Shown piece by piece: positions 16,418 to 28,000 of a stretch of DNA of 64,000 bases. Made by a program: the position numbers and the translations under genes. How positions within the stretch are numbered: position 1 is the first letter of the stretch; each line of letters starts with the position of its first letter. Below the pieces are notes generated by a model. That model did not search any database. It was not told the DNA's origin and was given only the letters and a program-made list of their open reading frames with translations. Location of the stretch: contig NZ_CP109435.1 in assembly GCF_036227125.1 (NCBI RefSeq), positions 7,564,001-7,628,000 on the forward strand, written 5' to 3'. The stretch is from Streptomyces sp. NBC_01485. GTDB lineage: Bacteria; Actinomycetota; Actinomycetes; Streptomycetales; Streptomycetaceae.

Positions 16418-18778
16418 ATGACATTGCTGGTGGGGGCTGCGGCCGCACAGGGGCCTGCCCGGGAGAACACGGAAACGTACTCACTGAGAGTGTGCTCGGC
16501 GATTCCCGGACGGCAACGCTGGAAGATTCCCGAAATGGAGGGCAGAAAGCACTTCGCGGAAGTCCTGGAAACCGTTCTCGGAAAATCTCCCGGCGTGAGA
16601 ACGGCAAGGGTCAGCGAGGTCACGGGAAGCGTTCTCGTCCTCCACGATCCGTGTCTGGAAACCGTCGAGGTCGAAAGAATCATCCGTGATTCCCTGGCGG
16701 CCGTTTTCCGGGCCGGGGAACGGCGGTCCGCCTCGCCGCCGAGCCGACGCGACCCTGGCACCGCCCCGGCCCCTGCCTCCACTCGCACCCCAGCCCCCGC
16801 CCTGGTGCTCGCCGGCGGTGCGACGGTGGCCGCGCTCGCCCTCGGCCCAGGCAAGCTCCTGCGCAAACCGCTCGCGGTGCTCGGAGCCGTCGTCACCGCC
16901 ACCGTCGTCGTCGTACGCCGCGCCGTGCGCGCGGCGGCCGACGGCACGCACGCCACCGCCCCCGGTCCTGCCCCCGGCTCCACCGCCGACGAGGCGTCAC
17001 CACCCCGGCCGACGTCCTCCCTGCGCGCCCTGCTCGACATCGTCGGCCCGCACAGACCCCGGCTCTGTCTCGCCTCCGGGCTCTCCGCCGCATGCCAGTT
17101 GACCGAGGTGGCGCTCGGCCTCTTCCTCGGCTGGATCGCGCTCGTCCTCATCAAGGGCGAGGCCGCACCCCTTCTCGCCCTCGGACTGACCAGCGCCTCG
17201 GCCCAGTTGTGGTTCCTCGCGGGCGCCGCCGCCGTGGCCTGCGCCGCCGTCGCCGGCCTCTCCTACGCGGCGAGCGTGGAGTGGCGGGCGCTCGGCCAGG
17301 CCGTCGAGCACGACTGGCGCAACGCCACCTACGCCCAGGTGCAGAAACTCGAACTGCGCCATCTGGAGGGCGAGCGCACCACCCGTATCGCCGGCGTCCT
17401 CACCGACGAGGTCTCCCAACTCGGCTCCTTCTTCGCGTCGGCGGCCAGCGACGTCGTCCAACTCGCCGCCAGTTTCCTGGTGTTGGTGCCGGCCTTCCTC
17501 CTGCTGGCCCCCGAGATCGCCTGGATCGCCTTCCTGCCGATGCCGATCGTGGCCTGGCTGTCCTTCCACTACCACGACCGGGTCGCCGCCGACTACGCCG
17601 TCTCCAGCGAGCACAAGGCCCAACTGCACAGCCAGTTGGTCAACAGCCTGGAAGCCGGCGCCACCGTCAAGAGCTTCTGCACCGAGGAGTACGAGGCCCG
17701 ACGCGTCGGCGACCTCAGCGAAGTCTGCCGCGACAGCACCCACCGCACCGACCGCTCCACCGTCCGCCACGCCGAGACGATCCGCGCCGTCACCACCGCC
17801 TCCATGACCGGCACCCTCCTGCTCGGCGGCCGCTCCGTCCTCAACGGAACCCTGCCGTTCGAGGTGTTCAGCCCCCTCATCGGCCTGCCCCAGCAGGTCC
17901 TGCTGCGGCTCACCCGGCTCGGCTCCATCGTCGACCAGTACCAGCGCACCCTCGCCGCCCACGAACGCGTCCTGCACCTGCACGCCCTGCCCACCGAACC
18001 CGTCGGCCCCGAACACCGCGTGGACGCCGAGGACGTCAAGGGCGCGGTCACCCTGGACCGGGTCACCTTCGCCTACCCGGGCCGCCCGCCCGTCCTCAAG
18101 GATCTCTCCCTGCGCATCGCGCCGGGCCGGGTCACCGGCATCGTCGGCCCCACGGGCTCCGGGAAGACCACCATCGCCAAACTGCTCATGCGGTTCCAGG
18201 ACACCGACTCCGGCCGGGTCCTGCTCGACGGCCGGGACGTGCGCGACCTGTCCCGCCAAGGACTGCGCGGCGCCGTCGGATTCGTCGCCCAGGACCCCTT
18301 CCTCTTCGACGGCACCATCGCCGACAACATCCGTTACGGCAGCTTCGACGCCACCGACGAACTCCTCGTCGACGCCGCCCGCATGGCCGAGGCCCACCCC
18401 TTCATCGAGGCCCTGCCGAGCGGCTACGACACGATGATCGGGGAGCGCGGCGCGGCCTTGTCGGGCGGCCAGCGACAACGACTCGCCCTCGCCCGCGCCA
18501 TCCTCAAGGACCCGCCCGTCGTCGTCCTCGACGAGGCCACCTCCGCCGTCGACAACGAGACCGAGGCCGCCATCCAGCGCACCCTGCGCACCTTCGCCGA
18601 GAACCGCACCCTGATCATCATCGCCCACCGCCTCTCGACGATCCGCAACGCCGACCGGATCCACGTCCTCGACAAGGGCGGCCTCGTCGCCGAACAGGGC
18701 ACCCACACCGAACTCCTCGCCCGCGACGGCCTCTACGCCTCGCTGTGGCACCTGCAGGCGGGCGAACAGGCGGCGTGA
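16418..18778 (+). CDS. ABC exporter (fused permease/ATPase) with N-terminal HMA-like domain
   Basis: A 786-residue half-transporter. Residues about 20-95 resemble a heavy-metal-associated fold (YSLRVCSAIPGRQRWKIPEM through SEVTGSVLVLHDP) but lack the CxxC metal pair. A Pro/Ala linker and one hydrophobic segment (residues about 128-165) follow. The six-helix exporter domain covers residues about 205-500. The ATPase domain covers residues about 530-780, with Walker A GPTGSGKTT, Q-loop FVAQDPFLF, signature LSGGQRQRLALARA, Walker B VVVLDEAT and switch His IIAHRLSTI. It is of MsbA/multidrug type and works as a dimer. It ends 227 bp before the NRPS start on the same strand, so it may export the peptide. 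Equally it may serve membrane or metal homeostasis with the DUF5132 partner. Confidence 0.85.
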   Translation: MTLLVGAAAAQGPARENTETYSLRVCSAIPGRQRWKIPEMEGRKHFAEVLETVLGKSPGVRTARVSEVTGSVLVLHDPCLETVEVERIIRDSLAAVFRAGERRSASPPSRRDPGTAPAPASTRTPAPALVLAGGATVAALALGPGKLLRKPLAVLGAVVTATVVVVRRAVRAAADGTHATAPGPAPGSTADEASPPRPTSSLRALLDIVGPHRPRLCLASGLSAACQLTEVALGLFLGWIALVLIKGEAAPLLALGLTSASAQLWFLAGAAAVACAAVAGLSYAASVEWRALGQAVEHDWRNATYAQVQKLELRHLEGERTTRIAGVLTDEVSQLGSFFASAASDVVQLAASFLVLVPAFLLLAPEIAWIAFLPMPIVAWLSFHYHDRVAADYAVSSEHKAQLHSQLVNSLEAGATVKSFCTEEYEARRVGDLSEVCRDSTHRTDRSTVRHAETIRAVTTASMTGTLLLGGRSVLNGTLPFEVFSPLIGLPQQVLLRLTRLGSIVDQYQRTLAAHERVLHLHALPTEPVGPEHRVDAEDVKGAVTLDRVTFAYPGRPPVLKDLSLRIAPGRVTGIVGPTGSGKTTIAKLLMRFQDTDSGRVLLDGRDVRDLSRQGLRGAVGFVAQDPFLFDGTIADNIRYGSFDATDELLVDAARMAEAHPFIEALPSGYDTMIGERGAALSGGQRQRLALARAILKDPPVVVLDEATSAVDNETEAAIQRTLRTFAENRTLIIIAHRLSTIRNADRIHVLDKGGLVAEQGTHTELLARDGLYASLWHLQAGEQAA

Positions 18779-18798
18779 GCCGCCCGGTACTTCCTGTA

Positions 18799-18814
18799 CC
18801 CCCGGAACCGGGGG
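18799..18814 (+). terminator. Short GC hairpin after the ABC exporter
   Basis: CCCCCGG and CCGGGGG face each other with a 2-base gap, 21 bases after the exporter stop and before the NRPS. It may terminate the exporter transcript. The loop is very tight and there is no T-run, so confidence is low. Confidence 0.3.
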
Positions 18815-19004
18815 TCGCCCGGCCCGGGTGACCGGTTCCGCCCGACTGCTCATCCGACCGTTCGTCACGTCTCCTCTCCGCAGCCTGCGCGTCTGCGCAC
18901 CTGTGCCCGCGCCCGCGTCCCCGGGCGGCCAGGTGGCCGTCTCCTCGTCTCGCGCCCCGCTCCCGGCGGCCCCAGCTCCACACAGCACCTCTGGAGGTAC
19001 CCCC

Positions 19005-22000
19005 ATGTCTGCTCGCGATGACGTCGCCCTGCCCCTGACGGCGGCTCAGCGCGAACTCTGGCTCGCCGAACAGCGCACGGACGGGGTGATCCCCACCTAC
19101 CGCATCGGCGAGTACGTGGACCTCCCCGGCCCCGTCGACACCGACCTGTTCACCACCGCACTGCGCCAGGTCGTCGCCGAGAACGAGGCCCTGCACGTCA
19201 CCTTCACCGACGGCGCCGACGGCGACCACGGCAATGACGGCGGCGACGACGGACCACGGCAGATCATGGGGGAGCCGGGGGACTACAGCCCCCGACACCT
19301 CGACCTGAGCATGCGCGACGACCCGCGCGCCGCCGCCCTGGAGTGGATGGCCGCCGACCGCCTGCGGCCCCTCGACCTCACCCGCGACCGCCTCTTCAGC
19401 CAGGCCCTGATCAAGCTCTCGGACGACCACCACCTCTGGTACCACAGCTACCACCACCTCCTCTCCGACGGCCTCGGATACGCCCTGATCGCCCGCCGGG
19501 TCGCGGCCGTCCACACCGCGCTCGCCGAAGGGCGTACGCCGGAGCCGACCCCGTTCCCGCCACTCCGGGCCGTCGTGGACCGCGACGCCGGCTACCGCGC
19601 CTCCGACCGCTTCACCGCCGACCGCGCGTACTGGGCCGAGCGCCTCGCCGCCCTCCCCGAGCCCGTCCGCATCGGCCGCTCCGCGGGCCGCCTCACCGCC
19701 GGCCCGAGGCACACCCCGCTGCCCGCCGAGCCCGTCCGCCACGCCCTCGACACGCTGGCCGCGCGCGCCGGAGTGCGCTGGTCGCGCGTCCTGATCGCGG
19801 CCACCGCGCTGTACGTGCACCGCCGCACCGGCGCGTACGACGTCCTCCTCGGCCTCCCCGTCACCGGCCGCGACCACGGCGACCCGGTCCTCACGGCGAC
19901 TCCGGGCGTGGTCTCCAACATGGTGCCGCTGCGGCTGACCGTACGGCCCGGCATGTCCTGGTCCGCGCTGCTCGGGCAGGTCGACGCCGAGGTCCGGGCG
20001 GCGGTACGGCACCAGCGCTACCGCGGCGAGGACATGCACCGCGACCTGGGCCTGCCCGGCGCCCCGGGCTCGGCCTACGCCGCGGTCGTCAACATCATGT
20101 CCTTCGACAGCGATCTCCGCTTCGCCGGCCTGGCGGCGACCGCGCACAGCCTCGCCGAGGGCCCCGCCACCGAACTCGCCGTATGGGCGCTGGACCGTCA
20201 CGACGGCACCGGACCGCACCTCAAACTCCAGGCCGCCGCCGACGCCTGGGACGACGACGAACGCCACGCCCACCGACACGGCCTGACGAGCCTCCTGGAG
20301 AGCCTCGCCGACACGGACGAGGAAGACCGCCCGGTCGGCCGCGTCGAGGTGCCGGTGCCGGTGCCGGTGCCGACGTCCGTATCGGTATCGGCATCGGACC
20401 CGGCTTCGCCCGCCCACCTCGCAGATCTTTTCGAACAGCAGGTCGGCCGCACTCCGGACGCCGTCGCCGTCGTCGCTTCCGACGCGACCCTCACCTACGC
20501 CGAACTCGACGCCCGAGCCAACCGTCTGGCCCACCTCCTCACCGCGCACGGCACCGGTCCGGAACGCCTGGTCGCCCTCGCGCTGCCCCGCTCCGCCGAG
20601 CTGATCGCGTCCGTCCTGGCGGTCCTGAAGACCGGCGCGGCCTACGTCCCCCTCGACCCGGACCATCCCTCCGCCCGCCTCGCCGACCTCCTCGACGACA
20701 CCCGCCCGACCGTCCTGGTGACCGACGGCACCACCCGGTCCCGGCTGCCCCGGCTGCCGCACGACGTGACCGCCGACGTCGTCGTCCTGGACGCCCCCGA
20801 CACCGCCGCGCGCCTCACCGCCGCCCCGCGAACCGCCCCGCACGCTGTCCGCGACCCACGTCACCCCGCCTACGTCATCCACACCTCGGGCTCCACCGGA
20901 CGCCCCAAGGGAGTCGTGGCCACCCACGCGGCGGTGACGAACCTGGTGCTCCACCAACTCGGGGCGCTGTACCCGTCCTTGGGCGACCGGATGCGGGTGG
21001 CGCTGACCACCTCCCTCTCCTTCGACGCCTCCTGGGACCAGCTCGCCTGCCTGTTCGCCGGGCACGAACTGCACGTCCTCGACCGCGACACCTGGGCCGA
21101 CCCGCAGGCCTTCGTCGCCCATCTCGCCCGCCACCGCCTCGACTTCGTCAACGCCACCCCGTCGTACCTGCGGGTCCTTCTCGACCACGGCCTGCTCGAC
21201 GGGGAGCGGGAAGACGGGGAGGGGTGGCGGCCGTCCGTGATCGTCGCCGGTGGCGAGGCCGTGCCGGAGAGCCTCTGGCGGGAGTTGCGCGCCGCCGAAG
21301 GCGTACGCGTCCACAACTTCTACGGCCCCACCGAGTGCACCGTCGACGCCGTCACCGCCTCCCTCGACACCACCACCCGGCCCGCGATCGGCAACCCGGT
21401 GACCGGCTGCCGCGCCCATGTCCTCGACAGCGCTCTGCAACCCGTTCCCGACGGAGCGCCCGGTGAGCTGTACATCGCGGGCACCGGCCTGGCCCGTGGC
21501 TACCTGAACCGGCCCGGACTCACCGGCGAGCGCTTCGTCGCCGACCCCTACGGCCCGCCCGGCACCCGCATGTACCGCACCGGCGACCTCGTCCGGCGCA
21601 CCTCGCAGGGCGTACTCGAGTATCTGGGCCGCGCCGACGACCAGGTCAAGATCCGGGGCTTCCGCGTCGAACCCGCCGAGATCGAGGCGCAGTTGAGCGC
21701 CCACCCGGCCGTGGCCCGCACCTCGGTCGTGGCCCGACAGGACGGCAGCCACCAGGACGGTGACACCGGTACCTCCCGGCTGGTCGCCTACGTCGTCGCC
21801 GAGCCCGGCAGCACCCCGCCGCACCCGGACGAACTCCGCGCCCACCTGCGCGAACGCCTCCCCGACCACATGGTCCCGGCCGCGTTCGTCACGCTCGACG
21901 CGCTGCCGCTGACCCCCACCGGGAAACTCGATCGGCAGGCCCTCCCCGCCCCCGCCGCCCCGGACGCCCGGGAGAGCCGCGCCCCGCGCACCGCCCGCGA

Positions 22001-25000
22001 GGAACTGCTGTGCGGACTGTTCGCCGACGTCCTCGGCGTCCCGCACGTCGGCGTCGACGACGACTTCTTCGCCCTCGGCGGTCACTCGCTGCTGGCCATG
22101 CGCCTCCTCGCCCGGATCCGCGCGGCCCTCGACACCGACCTGCGGCTCGGCGACCTCTTCGACGCCCCGACCCCCGCGTCCCTCGACACGGTCCTGGACA
22201 CCACGAACACCACAGGCAGCGCAGACGGCACGGCCACCACCGGCCGCACCCGTCCCGCGCTGCGCCCGTACGAGCGGCCGGACGCCGTACCGCTGTCGTC
22301 CGCGCAGCGCCGGCTGTGGTTCCTCCAGCGCATCGAAGGCACCGGCGTCACCTACCACATCCCGCTCGCCCTGCGCCTGTCCGGCATCCTCGATCAGGCC
22401 GCCCTCGTGGCGGCCCTGCGGGACGTCGTCACCCGGCACGAGAGCCTGCGCACGGTCTTCCCCGACGAACGCGGGGTGCCCTTCCAGCGGGTCCTGGACG
22501 TCGACCGGGCCGCGCCCCGCCCGACCGTCACCCCCGTCACCGAGGCCGAACTCCCCGACCTGCTCGCCGCCGCTGCGCGCCGCCCCTTCGACCTGGCCGC
22601 CGAACCGCCCGTCCACACCGAGCTGTTCGCGCTCGCGCCCGACGAGCATGTGCTCCTCCTCGTCGTCCACCACATCGTCGGCGACGGCTGGTCCCTGTCC
22701 GCCCTGGCCGACGACGTCACCCGCGCCTACGCGGCCCGCTGCCGGGGCGCGGAGCCCGACTGGTCGCCGCTGCCCGTGCAGTACGCCGACTACACCCTCT
22801 GGCAGCGCGACCTTCTCGGCGACGCCACCGACCCCGACAGCCTCTCCGCCCGCCAACTCACCTTCTGGGCAGCCAACTTGGCAGACCTGCCCGAGCGGCT
22901 CGACCTGCCCTTCGACCGGCCCCGCCCGGCCGCGACGACCTACCGTGGCGAGCAACTGCCCCTGCGCCTGGACGCCGACCTCCACCGCCGGCTCCGGGAA
23001 CTCGCCGGCGCCCACGGGGCGACCCTGTTCATGGTCCTCCAGGCGGGCCTGGCCGCCCTGCTCGGCAAGCTCGGCGCGGGCACCGACATCCCCCTCGGCG
23101 CCCCCGTCGCCGGCCGCACCGACGAGGCCGCCGACGACATGGTCGGCTTCTTCGTCAACACGCTCGTCCTGCGCACCGACCTCTCCGGTGACCCCACGTT
23201 CACCGAACTCCTCGACCGGGTCCGCCGCAACGCCCTGGCCGCCTACGCCCACCAGGATCTGCCGTTCGAGCACCTGGTGGAGGAGCTCAACCCGACACGC
23301 TCTCTCGCCCACCACCCGCTGTTCCAGACGATGCTCGCCCTGCAGAACGCCCCCCTCGGCGAGTTCGACCTGCCCGGCCTGCATGTACGGACGAGCCTGG
23401 TCTCCACCCGCACCGCCAAGTGCGACCTCACCTTCAACCTGGCCGAACGCACCCACCCCGACGGCACCCCGGCCGGCCTCGTCGGCACCGTGGAGTACAG
23501 CACCGACCTGTTCGACCGGGAGACGGTCGAGACGATGGCCGGCCGCTGGACACACCTGCTGAACACACTGGTCGCCCAACCGGCCCTACGGCTCAGCCGG
23601 TTCGACGTCCTGACGGAGGCGGAGCGCGAGCTGCTGCTGCCCGCGCCCAGCAGCATCGCCGAAGCGCCGTCCGTCGTGGACGGCGACCTGGTGGGGTTGT
23701 TCGAGGGGCGGGTGCGGGAGACGCCGGATGCGGTGGCGGTGGTCGCGTCGGGTGAAGTGGCGTTGTCGTATGGGGAGTTGAACCGGCGGGCCAACAGGGT
23801 TGCGCATGCGTTGATCGGGCGTGGGGTGGGTGTCGAGGACGTCGTCGCTCTGGCGTTGCCGCGTTCGGTGGAGTTGGTGGTCGCGGTTCTGGGCGTGTTG
23901 AAGGCGGGGGCGGCCTATCTCCCGCTGGACCCCGACTATCCGTCCGCTCGACGGGAGTTGATGCTGGAGGACGCCCGGCCGGTGCTGGTCCTCGATGATC
24001 TGGGCGGGGTGGAGGCGGAAGGCCTCCCCGACACCGACCCCATGGTGCCGTTGGACCCGCAGCATCCGGCCTATGTCATCTATACGTCGGGTTCGACGGG
24101 GCGTCCGAAGGGTGTGGTTGTTCCGCACGGGAATGTGGTGCGGTTGTTCGCGGCGACGCGGGAGTGGTTCGGGTTCGGTGCGGATGACGTGTGGACGTTG
24201 TTCCATTCCTACGCGTTCGACTTCTCGGTGTGGGAGTTGTGGGGTCCGCTGCTGCACGGTGGTCGGTTGGTGGTGGTGCCGTTCGAGATGTCGCGGTCGC
24301 CGGAGGCGTTCTTGCGGCTGCTGGCGCAGGAGCGGGTGACGGTCCTGAACCAGACGCCGTCGGCCTTCTATCAGTTGATGCAGGCAGACCGGGAGAACCC
24401 GGGCACCCAACTCGCCCTGCGCACGGTCGTGTTCGGTGGAGAGGCGCTGGAGCCGGCCCGTCTCTTCGACTGGTATGCCCGTCATGCGGACGACGCTCCG
24501 GTGCTGGTGAACATGTACGGCATCACCGAGACCACCGTCCACGTCACCCACACCGCCCTCACCCGGGACAGCGCCGTCGTCGGCACCGCGAGTGTGATCG
24601 GGGCGGCGATTCCCGACCTGCGCGTCCACGTGCTCGACGACCACCTGCGTCCCGTACCGCCCGGCGTGGCAGGGGAGTTGTACGTCGCCGGGGCCGGCCT
24701 GGCCCGTGGCTACCAGAACCGGCCCGGACTCACCGGCGAGCGCTTTGTTGCCGACCCCTACGGCCCGCCCGGCACGCGGATGTACCGCTCCGGTGACGTC
24801 GTGCGCCGGAACGCCCGTGGCGTGCTCGAGTTCGTCGGCCGAGCCGACGACCAGGTCAAGGTGCGGGGCTTCCGAATCGAACTCGGTGAGATCGAGGCCG
24901 CGTTGGCGGCCCATGCCGAGGTGGGCGATGTGACCGTCGTGGCCCGCCAGGACCGTGCCGACGACACCCGGCTCGTCGCCTACGTCGTCCCCGCACCCGG

Positions 25001-28000
25001 CGGCACGGCGCACCCCGCGACTCTCCGAGAGCACCTCCGTGAACGCCTCCCGGAGTACATGGTCCCGGCCGCGTTCGTGACGCTGGAGGCGCTGCCGCTC
25101 ACCGTCAACGGCAAACTGGACCGGCGAGCGCTGCCCGAACCGCAGGTCGGTGGCGGTCTGGGCGCGGGCCGGGCACCGCGCACGCCGCAGGAGCAGATCC
25201 TGTGCGAGCTGTTCGCCGAGATCCTCGGGGTCGCCGAGGCCGGTGTGGACGACGGTTTCTTCGACCTGGGCGGTCACTCCCTGCTCGCCACCCGGCTCGT
25301 CGCCCGCGTCCGGGCCACCCTGGGTGTGGAGTTGGAACTGCGCACCCTGTTCGAGGCCCCGACGCCGGCCGGGCTGGCCGCGAGCCTCGCGGGCGCCGGA
25401 CAGGCCCGTCTCGCCCTCACCCCGTACGAGGAGCGGCCCGAACTGGTCCCGCTGTCGTTCGCCCAGCGCCGCCTGTGGTTCCTGCACCAGTTGGAGGGCG
25501 CGAGCGCCAACTACAACATTCCGCTCGCCTGGCGGCTCACCGGCCCGCTCGACCGACCCGCCCTGACACAGGCCCTCGCCGACGTCCTGGGCCGCCACGA
25601 GAGCCTGCGCACGCTGTACCCGCAGATCGACGGCACCCCGTACCAGCGAATCCTCACCGGGTCCGCAGCGGAGGCCCTGCTGCGGCTGACGGCGCGGGAG
25701 ACGACCGAGGCGGACCTCGACGCCGTACTGGCGGAGGCGCTGCGCCGTCCCTTCGACCTGGCCGTCGACCTGTCCCTGTACGCGGAGCTGTTCGCGCTCG
25801 GCCCGGACGAGCACGTACTGCTGCTGGTCATCCACCACATCGCGGGCGACGGCTGGTCCCTCGGACCGCTGGCGCACAACCTCGCCGACGCCTACGCCGC
25901 CCGCTGCCGGGGCGCGGAGCCCGACTGGTCGCCGCTGCCGGTGCAGTACGCCGACTACACCCTCTGGCAGCACCAACTGCTCGGCGACGCCACCGATCCC
26001 GGCAGCCTGTTCGCCCGCCAGGCCGCCCACTGGACGAGCACGCTGCAAGGACTCCCCGAGCAGATCCAACTCCCCACCGACCGGCCCCGCCCGGCGGTCG
26101 CCTCTCACGAGGGAGGCTTCGTCCGGGTCCGGCTGGACGCCGAACTGCACGCAAACCTACGGGAGTTGGCTCGCGACCAGGGCACCAGCCTGTTCATGGT
26201 GCTCCAAGCCGGACTCGCCGCGCTGCTGAACAAGCTCGGCGCCGGGGACGACATCCCGGTGGGCAGTCTCATCGCCGGCCGCACCGACCAGGCCCTCGAC
26301 GACCTGATCGGCTACTTCGTCAACACCCTCGTCTTCCGCAGCGACACCTCCGGCGACCCGACCTTCACCGAACTCCTCGACCGGGTCCGGGACGTGGCCC
26401 TGGCCGCCTACGCCCACCAGGACCTGCCCTTCGAGTACCTCGTCGAGGCCCTCAACCCGGTGCGCTCCCTGGCCCACCACCCGCTCTTCCAAGTGATGCT
26501 CGTCCTGCAGAACGCACCCGGCGTCGACTTCGCCCCGCCCGGCCTGTCCACCAGCAGCGTCCAGCTCACCACCACCACGTCCAAGCTCGACCTGATCTTC
26601 TCCATGTCCGAACGGCACACGGACGACGGAGCCCCGCAGGGCATCGACGGCTTCGTCGAGTACGCCGGCGACCTGTACGACGCCGACACGATCCAGGCCA
26701 TGTGCGACCGCTGGGTACGCCTGCTGCGTGCGGCGGTCGCCGAACCGGGGTGCCGGCTCAGCCGGTTCGACGTCCTGACGGAGGAGGAACGGCGACTGTC
26801 GCTTCCCTCGGCCGAGCCATTCGTTGCGGAAGACAGCCTCGTGGGGTTGTTCGAGGGGCGGGTGCGGGAGACGCCGGATGCGGTGGCGGTGACCGCGTCG
26901 GGTGAAGTGGCGTTGTCGTATGGGGAGTTGAACCGGCGGGCCAACAGGGTTGCGCATGCGTTGATCGGGCGTGGGGTGGGTGTCGAGGACGTCGTCGCTC
27001 TGGCGTTGCCGCGTTCGGTGGAGTTGGTGGTCGGGGTTCTGGGTGTGTTGAAGGCGGGGGCTGCCTATCTGCCGGTGGATCCGGATTATCCGGCGGCGCG
27101 GCGGGAGTTGATGCTTGAGGACGCCCGGCCGGTGCTGGTCGTGGATGACTTGGCGGCGGTGGAGTCGGAGGGCTTGCCGGACACCGACCCCGTGGTGCCG
27201 TTGGACCCGCAGCATCCGGCCTATGTCATCTATACGTCGGGTTCGACGGGGCGTCCGAAGGGTGTGGTTGTTCCGCACGGGAATGTGGTGCGGTTGTTCG
27301 CGGCGACGCGGGAGTGGTTCGGGTTCGGTGCGGATGACGTGTGGACGTTGTTCCATTCCTACGCGTTCGACTTCTCGGTGTGGGAGTTGTGGGGTCCGCT
27401 GCTGCACGGTGGTCGGTTGGTGGTGGTGCCGTTCGAGACGTCGCGGTCGCCGGAGGCGTTCTTGCGGCTGCTGGCGCAGGAGCGGGTGACGGTCCTGAAC
27501 CAGACGCCGTCGGCCTTCTATCAGTTGATGCGGGCCGACCGGGAGCACCCGGGCACCCAACTCGCCCTGCGCACGGTCGTGTTCGGTGGAGAGGCACTCG
27601 AACCCGCCCGTCTCTCCGACTGGTACGCCCGTCATGCGGACGATGCTCCGGTGCTGGTCAACATGTACGGCATCACCGAGACCACCGTCCACGTCACCCA
27701 CACCGCCCTCGACGCCCGGTCCATCGGCGACAGCTCCAGCGTGATCGGCTCACGAATCCCGGACCTGCGGACGTATGTGCTCGACCGGTGGCTGCGTCCC
27801 GTACCGGCAGGTGTGGTGGGGGAGTTGTACGTGGCCGGGGCCGGTCTCGCCCGTGGCTACCTCAACCGGCCTGCCCTGACCGCCGAGCGCTTCGTCGCCG
27901 ACCCCTATGGACCGGCCGGTGCCCGTATGTACCGCACGGGTGACCTGGTGCGCGTGCGGGCCGACGGCACGTTGGAGTACGCGGGACGTGCCGACGACCA

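Noticed and set aside
18828..19004. A 59-codon upstream extension of the NRPS reading frame.
   Set aside because: The extension has no C-domain sequence, and GGAGG stands just before the ATG at 19005.
18618..23579. A 1,653-codon open frame antisense to the ABC exporter and NRPS, and other long antisense frames (for example 37989-40703, 5481-8378).
   Set aside because: High GC makes antisense frames of real genes stay open. Their translations are Arg/Gly/Val/Glu-rich without domains, while the sense strand encodes full NRPS or dehydrogenase motifs.
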